DNA from: Manganitrophus sp963718695
GTDB lineage: Bacteria; Nitrospirota; Nitrospiria; SBBL01; Manganitrophaceae
Assembly: GCA_963718695.1 (NCBI GenBank)
Contig: OY970371.1
Coordinates: 1,488,001-1,552,000 of the forward strand
Length of the DNA: 64,000 nucleotides
Reading direction: 5' to 3'
Shown here: piece after piece, positions 19,139-26,626 of the stretch
Position numbering within the stretch: position 1 is the first letter of the stretch
How the letters are laid out: the number at the start of each line of letters is the position of its first letter
The notes under the pieces: generated by a model
The model's database searches: none
What the model was told of the DNA's origin: nothing
The model's input: the letters and a program-made list of their open reading frames with translations, nothing else
Program-made: the position numbers and the translations under genes

Positions 19139-19762
19139 TCAATGAAACCAAGCCCGCCAAGAGCCCGCGCCCCACAACCACCAGAGCCCGCCGAGCGTTC
19201 CGTAGAGAAGCAGCGAAGGGCGGCCTACCTTGATATCCTGAAAGGAAGGGAGGGCGGCCAGCAAGAGGGTCGATGTGAAGTAGCCCCCGATCAGCCACCC
19301 TCCCCATGTATGACTCGCCCAAAAAGGAACCGTGAGATGGATCAAGCAGAGCCACGCGAGGGGGAGGAGGAGCAGGGGGGCGAGCGCGACGAAGGCGCCG
19401 TTGAATAGGTTCACTTTACGAAAAGAGACCGAGCCGAGCACCCAGCCCTTTGCGGCGCGTTTGGGCCAAAGCGAGAAACCGGCCGGTTTTGCCGACAGAA
19501 GGAACCCGACAATCAAATGGAGCAGCTCATGGAAAAAGGTGCCCGGCAGGGAAAGCAGCGCGAGCCGCCACAGGGCGCCGCGGGCATGCCGGAGGACGAC
19601 ATACCCGAGGGCGATCAGTATTACGCTGGGGAGGAATCCGGCGGGGGGAAGGGTCTGAGGCGCTGTATTCAGGAATAAGCCCGACAAAGGAGCGTCCTCT
19701 CTGAGTGAAGCGAAACGAGTTCGCCGGTATCGATTATCGGCCCTTCCATCCGGACAAAACAC
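19139..19762 (-). CDS. multi-pass membrane protein with HExxH motif
   Basis: A protein of up to 207 residues with about four hydrophobic segments. A membrane-embedded 'FFHELLHLIVGFLL' carries HExxH, and 'ALPSFQDIK' lies near the end. This recalls intramembrane or peri-membrane zinc proteases (M50-like), but a clear third ligand is not visible and peptidase activity is a guess. The first 10 residues overlap the upstream methyltransferase gene, so the true start may be internal. It abuts the dehydratase gene with 9 bp between them. Confidence 0.55.
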   Translation of the reverse strand: MFCPDGRADNRYRRTRFASLREDAPLSGLFLNTAPQTLPPAGFLPSVILIALGYVVLRHARGALWRLALLSLPGTFFHELLHLIVGFLLSAKPAGFSLWPKRAAKGWVLGSVSFRKVNLFNGAFVALAPLLLLPLAWLCLIHLTVPFWASHTWGGWLIGGYFTSTLLLAALPSFQDIKVGRPSLLLYGTLGGLWWLWGAGSWRAWFH

Positions 19763-20540
19763 AACGCTGCGCGATCAAGGGGGTGAAGCTGGGAAGGTCT
19801 TCGGATACCCTCTTCATGATCTCCTCCGCGAGATGCTGATTCTCGAAACATTCGTAAATGTCGTCGAGAAAGCCCCCGCGAAGCAGCGGATGGTGCAGAA
19901 ACATCGGGCCGGGGCCGGTGGCCACTTCCAGGGGCCACTCGGTCACCTCGATCCGCTCGAGACCCAGGGCCGTCAGCCACCCACCGGCTTCTTTCGCAGA
20001 GGGGCGCTCCGTGACATGTGCTTCGAGACCGCGCCGTTCCGCCGTCAGGCCCCGCGCCGCCAATTCCTGATCGACCCTCCGCCAGAGCGAATCGAACGTG
20101 CCGAGGGAGGGGAAGGTCAGGACCAGTTGTCCACCCGGCTTGAGGTGCTCTACCAAACCCTGGACCGTTTCGAAGCGGTTCGGACGAAAAAACATGACCG
20201 ACAGATTGCCGGTGATCCGATCGAAGGTCGGCAGACTCGGCGGCAACGCCCGCATGTCGAGACAGTCGAACCGGAGCCACGGAAGCTGCCATCCTTGGAT
20301 CGCCCGGGCTCGTGCAATCTGATGTTCGCTCGCATCGACCGCCAGCACCGCTCCGGTCGCGCCGACCTGCTCGGCGAGGTAGAACGCGGGGATCCCATGG
20401 CCGCAGGCAATATCCAGAAGGGTGGCTCCCGGGAAGAGATCCAAATGGTTCAGCAAAACCTCGGCGAAAGGCGTGGACCAATAATCTTGTTTCGGGAGAG
20501 GCCACCGTCGCGTCACGACACCTGTTCCTTCGAACACCAT
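19734..20540 (-). CDS. class I SAM-dependent methyltransferase
   Basis: A 268-residue methyltransferase. Motif I is 'LLDIACGHGIPAFYLAEQV', followed by an acidic residue in 'VLAVDASEHQIARARA' for the adenosine ribose, and 'HLKPGGQLVLTFPSLG' as the post-III strand. A C-terminal part of about 100 residues ('EWPLEVATGPGPMFLHHPLLRGGF') likely binds the acceptor, which cannot be named. It overlaps the downstream membrane-protein gene by 29 bases. The 113 bases upstream hold nothing clear. Confidence 0.85.
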   Translation of the reverse strand: MVFEGTGVVTRRWPLPKQDYWSTPFAEVLLNHLDLFPGATLLDIACGHGIPAFYLAEQVGATGAVLAVDASEHQIARARAIQGWQLPWLRFDCLDMRALPPSLPTFDRITGNLSVMFFRPNRFETVQGLVEHLKPGGQLVLTFPSLGTFDSLWRRVDQELAARGLTAERRGLEAHVTERPSAKEAGGWLTALGLERIEVTEWPLEVATGPGPMFLHHPLLRGGFLDDIYECFENQHLAEEIMKRVSEDLPSFTPLIAQRCVLSGWKGR

Positions 20541-20653
20541 TCGTCGGTAAAGAATGTGCGGTTAAGTTGTATTCATTTCATTAAGACGAGATCGCCGTGT
20601 GACAGGGGAGGCGGTTGATCTCGCAATCTCGGGATAAACCGTGACGATCAACA

Positions 20654-21229
20654 TTAACCATTAAACCAGAACAGCTTGTAAATATGTATTTTTCTTCTCG
20701 GTCCGATATAGGTGATCTGGTCATGCGGCTCCACCACCGTCCTTCCGTTCGCCACCTCGACCCCGGCTTTTTTCCGAATGTATACGACCCGCATCTCCGC
20801 CGGAAGATTCCATTCCCGAATCGCCTTTCCGATCCAAGGAAACTCATGCGGGATGACGGCATGTTGGAGGACCAGACCGGACTCGGCCAAGACATGCTCA
20901 AACACACGGAGCGGTTCTTCCTCCGTCGATTGCTCTTCAATCAGGGCCAGCTCATTTTGAAGGGCATCGATCTCACGCCGGAGGCCGGCGAGATCGGGCT
21001 CCTGGGAGAGAAGTTCCAAATCGGTCAGGCCGGCTTCAAGTTTCCGGTATGTTTTTTCCCCCAGGATCGCCTGCTGGTCCCTGATCCGGCGCTCCAGGTC
21101 GGAGAGCTCGATCGAGATCTTGGCATGGTGGACGCGGTGATGGACCCGCTCCGCAATCGCGATGGTGGCTTCCTGAACCCCGGTCGCAGCAAGAGCGAGG
21201 TCACGCCTGATCCGCTTCCAGGTACCCAT
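20654..21229 (-). CDS. coiled-coil protein with C-terminal RCK_C (TrkA-C) domain
   Basis: A 191-residue protein. The N-terminal two thirds are a long charged coiled coil. Residues from about 120 form a TrkA-C/RCK_C domain ('PWIGKAIREWNLPAEMRVVYIRKKAGVEVANGRTVVEPHDQITYIG'-type fold, strand order as in potassium-channel regulators), which usually binds a nucleotide or ion to gate a transporter. No transporter is adjacent. Start ATG 21229 follows a GGGAGGG sequence at a slightly long distance; an open frame extends to 21487 but adds only low-complexity residues. Confidence 0.65.
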   Translation of the reverse strand: MGTWKRIRRDLALAATGVQEATIAIAERVHHRVHHAKISIELSDLERRIRDQQAILGEKTYRKLEAGLTDLELLSQEPDLAGLRREIDALQNELALIEEQSTEEEPLRVFEHVLAESGLVLQHAVIPHEFPWIGKAIREWNLPAEMRVVYIRKKAGVEVANGRTVVEPHDQITYIGPRRKIHIYKLFWFNG

Positions 21230-21554
21230 TTGATGAATCCCTCCCCCTTTGGTTGATTCGAGTCGCTGTTCGGTAAAATCGGACTCAACCCGTTGCATCG
21301 TCCAAATTACCATAATTTTATCGATAAGCCAATGAGATCCCGAATGGCAATCGGTTCGTTCCGGGTGCAAAGGGTCCGCTCCCGTGCATCCGGGAATACC
21401 GGATTTAAATCGCTCCCGGAGCCGACTTTTGAGGAGAGGAGACCCTCGTAAACATCCCGCGGCCGATCGCGGAAATTCGCTTGACATTCCCTTTGGTTTT
21501 CTTCAATATTAGCGCCTATCCGCAGATATACCTCCGAAAACCTCAGGTGCTTTC
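21230..21554. other. divergent intergenic region before the T6SS locus
   Basis: About 325 bases between the minus-strand RCK_C gene and the first plus-strand T6SS gene. Apart from the candidate promoter at 21481-21510, I see no gene or strong repeat. A short inverted pair GTGCA...TGCA-type lies near 21370-21395 but is weak. Confidence 0.5.
21481..21510 (+). promoter_or_regulatory. candidate sigma-70 promoter of the T6SS operon
   Basis: A perfect TTGACA at 21481-21486 and AATATT at 21505-21510 with an 18-base spacer, 45 bases upstream of the first T6SS-locus gene. The -10 match is moderate. Confidence 0.45.
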
Positions 21555-22895
21555 ATGGATGATGAGCGTTTACCGGGACAGATGTCTCTTCAGTATGATG
21601 AATTCAGCGACCTGCTGGGAGGGGCTGTCTGGGATGAGGCATTTGATCGGTGGAGCCGCTCCGGTTTTTCGACGGCGCGCCAGCAGACCCTTCGCTCTTT
21701 CGCTTCTTATTTTTCGTCCCCCCGTCAGTTTCTTTTCTCAGGCGATCGGCAGCGGTATCCCCTGGAGGTACTCTGGCTAAAGTGGAATCTTTTCGTCGGG
21801 TTATGCCGCCGACTTCAAACGATTCATCAGGAACATCAAAGACCGCTCTTGAATCTTCAGCCGGCCCGTCTCCGAGTGAAGATGACGGAAGCGACGGAAG
21901 ATTTTTTGCCGGTCCGATGGGGCTTTTCACTCGATGCGGAAAATCTGCAATTGGCCGATCGGTTTACCCCGCCGGGTCTGCCGCCGGACTTTCCTGCGCC
22001 GCTTTTTAGCCCGCCGCCGGATGCGCATCCTTTCTATGCGCCGCCCGTCGTGAAGCGTCAGGGGCTTGAGCAGAAGGAGACGGCGACCCTTCTGGTTCGA
22101 TCGACGGAGCGGATGCGGGACGCCCCGCCGGGAGCGGTCCGAGGGATCGTGCAGGCCCAATTAATCTCCGAACCTCTCAAGGCATCCGACTTTTCTTTAG
22201 GGGACCGCTTTCTGATTACCCCGAACCTCTCCGAGGAGGGGGAATCGCTTCGGATCTGGGCCGGCAAGCGGGCATCGGCCGAACGCGGGGTCCTTCTCGA
22301 AGGGCTGACCGAGCCTGTTTCGCCCGCTGTTTGGGAGCAATTCGAGAAAGCGCGGCAGAAGGTTTTCTCCCGGTCGGAGGTCGTGATCTACAAAAGCCTT
22401 CACATTCCTTGCGATCTCTACAGTCTGGGGATGATGCTTTTTCGCACCTTGCTTGTGAATGATCGGCATGAGATGGACGGGGTCCATCAGACGGTCGCCA
22501 AGACGGCGGAGCAGCTCGGTCCGATTTCCTTCTCGCTCGAAGCGGAGGAAAAGCAGTTCATCTCGAGGCGGCTTCGATTTTATCTCCGGAAGGAAGGGGA
22601 GATTCTTTCAAAAAAGGCGGTCTTCTACCGGCAAGCGGAGCGGGAGAACGGCGGCGATGCCATTCCGGACGATCTGTGGACCGAAGCGCTCTTGACCGGA
22701 TTCCGCTTGATCCAGACCCGGGGCGACCATCCCCTCGAGCAGCTCGGAGGCTTGACGGCGGGGGTCACCGCCGACGCGGAACGGCTGGGGAGGCGGATCA
22801 AATTGGAGCTCTTCGGCTCCCGCGAGCGGAACCGGGAAATTCTCGAGGCGTGCGACCTCATCCGAAAAGAACTCAGCGAGGTTCGGAACGGATAA
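21555..22895 (+). CDS. T6SS-locus protein of unknown function with kinase-like fragment
   Basis: A 446-residue cytosolic protein that opens the T6SS locus. I do not recognise the family. Around residues 283-300 the sequence 'HIPCDLYSLGMMLFRTLL' closely resembles the helix F region of Ser/Thr kinases (D-x-YSLG-x-x-L), but no HRD or DFG motif is visible, so any kinase relation would be degenerate. The C-terminal part is helical and highly charged. The stop overlaps the FHA gene start (TAATG), so the two are co-translated. It may act with the phosphorylation pathway (inference). Confidence 0.6.
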   Translation: MDDERLPGQMSLQYDEFSDLLGGAVWDEAFDRWSRSGFSTARQQTLRSFASYFSSPRQFLFSGDRQRYPLEVLWLKWNLFVGLCRRLQTIHQEHQRPLLNLQPARLRVKMTEATEDFLPVRWGFSLDAENLQLADRFTPPGLPPDFPAPLFSPPPDAHPFYAPPVVKRQGLEQKETATLLVRSTERMRDAPPGAVRGIVQAQLISEPLKASDFSLGDRFLITPNLSEEGESLRIWAGKRASAERGVLLEGLTEPVSPAVWEQFEKARQKVFSRSEVVIYKSLHIPCDLYSLGMMLFRTLLVNDRHEMDGVHQTVAKTAEQLGPISFSLEAEEKQFISRRLRFYLRKEGEILSKKAVFYRQAERENGGDAIPDDLWTEALLTGFRLIQTRGDHPLEQLGGLTAGVTADAERLGRRIKLELFGSRERNREILEACDLIRKELSEVRNG

Positions 22896-24130
22896 TGCCA
22901 TTCAAATTGTTGATCGAGAGTATTTTGGACAAGACCGGGAATGAGGCGGTCGAATGCGAATATGAGCAGGAGGTGGTCCGGATCGGCCGGCAAGATTCCA
23001 ACGAGGTCCAGTTGGAAGATCCGCGGCGCATCGTCTCCGGGAAACATGCCGAGATCCGCCGGAAAGAAGAGCAATTTCTTCTGATCGATATCGGAAGCAA
23101 AAACGGGACGCGGCTGAACGGGGAGCCGTTGATCTCCGGAAAAGAATACCCGCTCGGCCCGGAAGACCAGATCGCCATCGGTAATTTTGTCCTTCAGTTT
23201 TTTCCCATCATCGAGGAGACCAAATTGGAGGCGGTCGAGGTCTCGGACGCCACCCTCAATTTTTCGGGGACGGCCGAAGAGACCGAAACGCTCCTGGAGG
23301 AATTAAGCCGCGCGTACGCCGATCACCCGGAGAATCCGGAAGCGCGGCGGCTGCGGATCGCCGAGATCCTCCGGAAAGCGGTCTTCAGCCTGGATGAGAG
23401 CCGGGCGCGACGGCTTCTCGACCTGGTCGAGGCCCGCTTCCCGGAGCCCGAATATCAGCAGGAACGGGTGAAGCAGAAATCCCCCGAGACACTCACCCCG
23501 GCAGAGACCAAAGAGATCGAAGCGGCCCGGGCGGCCTATGAAGGATTGAAGAAGCTGGCGGAGAAGTATTCTGCGGCCGGCGATGTATTGAGCTCCCCGG
23601 AGGCGATGGCGGCCTTCATCGATCGTATCGATCAGGTCTTGACGGTGATGGTCGACTCGCTTGCCGACGCGGTGAAGGGGCGGCGGGAGTTCGAGGAGGG
23701 ATTTGAGGTCGAGTCGACGCGGATCTTCATGCGCAAGCCGAACCCGATCAAGGTGGTCGAGGGAAGCCGTGAGATCGGGGCGTATCTTTTTGATTTAAAC
23801 ATTTCGGAATCGACCGAAAAAGTAGTCGCCGATCTGGAGGATGTCTTTACCGATCTGGCGTTGCACAAAGTCGGAATGGTGGCCGGTTTCAGAGAATGCC
23901 TGCGCGGGCTGCTCAAACAGCTCGATCCCGATGTGCTGGAGGGGAAAGAGCGGCGGGAGGGAGGCGCCCTTCGCATCGGCCCGCTGGCCAAATTGGCGGC
24001 GTGGGATCGTTTCCGCGAGAAACATCGCGAGTTATCAGAGGAGGAGGTTCGAACATTTGAACAGATTTTGGGACCCTATTTTGCGGAGGGTTATCTCTCC
24101 ATTCAGAAAAAGAAGAAAACAACTCCTTAA
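22895..24130 (+). CDS. tagH: FHA-domain T6SS regulator (TagH/ImpI-like)
   Basis: A 411-residue protein. The FHA domain occupies about residues 20-100, with 'VVRIGRQDSNEVQL', 'IVSGKHAEI' and 'SKNGTRLNG' forming the phosphothreonine-binding loops. The C-terminal half ('LLKQLDPDVLEGKERREGG', 'AWDRFREKHRELSEEE') matches the conserved tail of T6SS FHA proteins. In known systems such proteins are phosphorylated or bound by PpkA to trigger assembly; a PpkA-like kinase and a PP2C phosphatase lie at the right end of the window. ATG 22895 shares a base with the previous stop. Confidence 0.85.
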   Translation: MPFKLLIESILDKTGNEAVECEYEQEVVRIGRQDSNEVQLEDPRRIVSGKHAEIRRKEEQFLLIDIGSKNGTRLNGEPLISGKEYPLGPEDQIAIGNFVLQFFPIIEETKLEAVEVSDATLNFSGTAEETETLLEELSRAYADHPENPEARRLRIAEILRKAVFSLDESRARRLLDLVEARFPEPEYQQERVKQKSPETLTPAETKEIEAARAAYEGLKKLAEKYSAAGDVLSSPEAMAAFIDRIDQVLTVMVDSLADAVKGRREFEEGFEVESTRIFMRKPNPIKVVEGSREIGAYLFDLNISESTEKVVADLEDVFTDLALHKVGMVAGFRECLRGLLKQLDPDVLEGKERREGGALRIGPLAKLAAWDRFREKHRELSEEEVRTFEQILGPYFAEGYLSIQKKKKTTP

Positions 24131-24572
24131 GTTTTCATTCGTCTTGCTCCTCTGTACGGTTTCATTCGGACTGGCAGCCTGCGGAAAGAAAGAGATCAGC
24201 ATCTCGGTCGCCGGTTCCAAAACGTTGAATCTCGATGACGGCGGGTCGCCCCTCCCGGTGATCGTCCGGGTCTATCAATTAAAAGGAAAAGAAAAGATCG
24301 AGGGGGCCGATTTTATCTCCCTTTGGAAAGAGGACCAAAAGATTCTCGAAGAAGATCTCTTGGACCGTCAGGAGATCACGCTCCTCCCGGATACGAAGAT
24401 CGAGGTGAAAGTCGATCCGAAGGAGGGCGCGGAGTATCTGGCGTTGATGGCCCTTTTCAGAAAGCCCCAGGGGAACGGCTGGCGGGAGATCATCCCGTTG
24501 AAGGGAAAAAAGGTCCGCTCGGTGGAGATCAGCGTCGAAGAGCAGACGGTGAAGGCGGCTAAAATCGATTGA
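24081..24572 (+). CDS. tssJ: T6SS outer-membrane lipoprotein TssJ
   Basis: About 163 residues with an Arg/Lys-rich start, a hydrophobic stretch and the lipobox LAAC, giving an outer-membrane-anchored lipoprotein. The mature part has 'DDGGSPLPVIVRVYQLKGKEKIEGADFISLWKED' and 'PDTKIEVKVDPKEGAEYLALMALFR', as in the TssJ (VasD/SciN) transthyretin-like fold, which contacts TssM in the trans-envelope complex. The start is uncertain: TTG 24081 gives a normal signal peptide and overlaps the FHA gene by 50 bases; TTG 24057 is an alternative. Confidence 0.8.
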   Translation: MRRVISPFRKRRKQLLKFSFVLLLCTVSFGLAACGKKEISISVAGSKTLNLDDGGSPLPVIVRVYQLKGKEKIEGADFISLWKEDQKILEEDLLDRQEITLLPDTKIEVKVDPKEGAEYLALMALFRKPQGNGWREIIPLKGKKVRSVEISVEEQTVKAAKID

Positions 24573-24592
24573 GGAAATAAAGGATCGATCCG

Positions 24593-25924
24593 ATGGATAA
24601 AGATCAAAAAGTCGTATGGAGCGAGGGGATGTTTTTATCGCCCCATCACTTCCAGCATTGGGACCGGTTTCAGGAGCGGAACCTCTCGAAACTTCTCGGC
24701 GCGATGACCCACGCCGGAGGGGGGATCACCCGGATCGACATCGACACCGAGGCGCTGGCCAACGGGACGGTCGCCCTGCTCGGTCTGCACGGCGTCATGC
24801 CGGACGGTCTTGTCGTCGAGATACCGGAAACCGATCCGTCTCCGGAGACGCGGCCGATCGGGAACCTCTTCCCGCCGGCGCTCGATCACCTCGATGTCTA
24901 CCTCGGCATTCCGGGCGAACAGCCCGATGCCGCCAATTGCCGGTTGGAGGAGGGGGGCGAGACGCGGTCGACCCGCTACACCGCCTCCTATATTAAGGTA
25001 GCCGATTTCAACACCGGCGGGAATATCCGGGAGATCGCCGTCGCCCGGAAGAACCTTCGGCTCTTTTTTTCGGGAGAGGAGATGTCCGGCGCCGTCACCC
25101 TCAAGATCGCCGAGCTGGTCCGGACGGCCGGAGGAAACCTCGCCCTTCGGGAGACCTATATTCCCCCTTGTTTGTCGATCTCCGCTTCGGTCTATCTGAT
25201 GCGGCTCATCCGCGGATTGTTGGAGCTCCTCTCCGCCAAGCGGAGCGCCTTGGCCGGACAGCGGGACGATCCGGGCGCGCTCGATCTGGTCCGCATCACC
25301 CTTCTGCAGACCCTCAACCGATCGATTCCGGTCTTGTCCCACTACAGCCACACGGGAAAGATCCATCCCGAAGTCCTCTATCTGACGCTCGCTTCGATGG
25401 CGGGGGAGTTGACCACCGCGTCGCCCGACCAGCATCCGCGCGATCTCCCGTTCTATCAGCATCACGATCTCACGAAGACCTTCCGGGAGCTGGAGCTGCG
25501 GATCCGAAGCCTGGTGGAGGGGGTCACCCCGACGCGGCATATCGTCATCCCGCTGGAGAAGAGCCGCGAGAACACCCTCGTCGGCCGCATCGCCGACGAG
25601 CGGCTTCTGGAATCGTCGCAATTTTATCTCGGGGTCACCGGAAATCTTCCGGAAGAGCAGATTCGAGAGTGGACCCCGCGACGGATCAAAGCCGGCGCCC
25701 CGCTCGATCTCGATACGATCGTCACCTCGGCGCTGCCGGGGCTGAAGCTCTCTTACACCGCCCGTCCCCCGGCGGGGCTTTCTCCGAAGATCGGGCATCA
25801 CTATTTTCGGCTTGAGAACCAAGGGGTCCTCTGGGACTCGATCTGCCGTTCACATTCGGTCGCCTTCTACCTCCCTGCAGATCTGAATGGCTTAACCGTC
25901 GAGCTTTTTGCAGTAAAGGAGTAG
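24593..25924 (+). CDS. tssK: T6SS baseplate protein TssK
   Basis: A 443-residue TssK. The N-terminal 'VVWSEGMFLSPHHFQHWDRFQE' is the family hallmark, and the neck and shoulder regions continue to the C-terminal receptor domain that docks the baseplate on TssL/TssM. It stands in the conserved order TssJ-TssK-TssL-TssM. ATG 24593 follows GAGGAAATAAAGGA. Confidence 0.93.
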   Translation: MDKDQKVVWSEGMFLSPHHFQHWDRFQERNLSKLLGAMTHAGGGITRIDIDTEALANGTVALLGLHGVMPDGLVVEIPETDPSPETRPIGNLFPPALDHLDVYLGIPGEQPDAANCRLEEGGETRSTRYTASYIKVADFNTGGNIREIAVARKNLRLFFSGEEMSGAVTLKIAELVRTAGGNLALRETYIPPCLSISASVYLMRLIRGLLELLSAKRSALAGQRDDPGALDLVRITLLQTLNRSIPVLSHYSHTGKIHPEVLYLTLASMAGELTTASPDQHPRDLPFYQHHDLTKTFRELELRIRSLVEGVTPTRHIVIPLEKSRENTLVGRIADERLLESSQFYLGVTGNLPEEQIREWTPRRIKAGAPLDLDTIVTSALPGLKLSYTARPPAGLSPKIGHHYFRLENQGVLWDSICRSHSVAFYLPADLNGLTVELFAVKE

Positions 25925-25930
25925 GCTTCA

Positions 25931-26626
25931 ATGGCAAGCGCGAATGCAGGAGAAAGAAAACGGCTGGTCGATCTCTTCTCCGACCTTTTCATCTTGGGGG
26001 CCCATCTGAAAACCGCACGCGACTACGGCACCCCCGACGCATTGCGGGTGCGGCTGGTGGAGATGTTCAACGCGGCGGAGCGGGAGGCGAAACGCCTCGC
26101 GGTTCCCGAAGATTCGGTCCAGCAGGCGCGCTTCGCCGTCGCCGCTTTTCTCGACGAGATGATTCTCGGCGTCCCTTCTCCCCATCGCGACGCCTGGTCG
26201 GCCCGGCCGCTGCAGTATGAATTCTTCCGGGAAAATGTCGCCGGGGTGGAGTTCTTCAACCGGCTCGACGGCCTTCGCAAATCAATCTCTTCCAATCGTG
26301 ATGTCGTAGAGGTCTATTATCTCTGCCTGGTCCTCGGGTTCGAAGGCCAGTACAAGCTCCACGGCCGGGAGAAGCTCAAAGATCTGATCGACGGGCTGGC
26401 CCGCGACATCCAGCCGAGGCCGGGGGAGGTCCCGCTCCTCTCGCCGCACGGCAAGCGGCCGGACGAATTGATCGAGATGGTGAAGCAGGGGATTCCCTCC
26501 TGGGTGGTGGCCGTCTCCTGCTTCGCGATTGTCTTCCTCTTATATATCTCCCTCTCCCTTCTGATCAACAGTGATGCCAACGGCATGGCGGAAGAGATCC
26601 GGCAGCTGATCGGGGGGGGACGATGA
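25931..26626 (+). CDS. tssL: T6SS inner-membrane protein TssL (DotU)
   Basis: A 231-residue DotU/IcmH-family protein. The cytoplasmic helical hook has 'FAVAAFLDEMIL' and 'VVEVYYLCLVLGFEGQYKL', and one transmembrane helix lies near the C-terminus (about residues 190-212, WVVAVSCFAIVFLLYISLSLL). There is no C-terminal OmpA-like peptidoglycan-binding extension, so anchoring to the wall must come from another protein. The stop overlaps the tssM start by ATGA. Confidence 0.92.
   Translation: MASANAGERKRLVDLFSDLFILGAHLKTARDYGTPDALRVRLVEMFNAAEREAKRLAVPEDSVQQARFAVAAFLDEMILGVPSPHRDAWSARPLQYEFFRENVAGVEFFNRLDGLRKSISSNRDVVEVYYLCLVLGFEGQYKLHGREKLKDLIDGLARDIQPRPGEVPLLSPHGKRPDELIEMVKQGIPSWVVAVSCFAIVFLLYISLSLLINSDANGMAEEIRQLIGGGR

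Noticed and set aside
21230..21487. N-terminal extension of the RCK_C gene
   Set aside because: The added residues look like random low-complexity translation, and the region is better explained as divergent intergenic DNA with a promoter.
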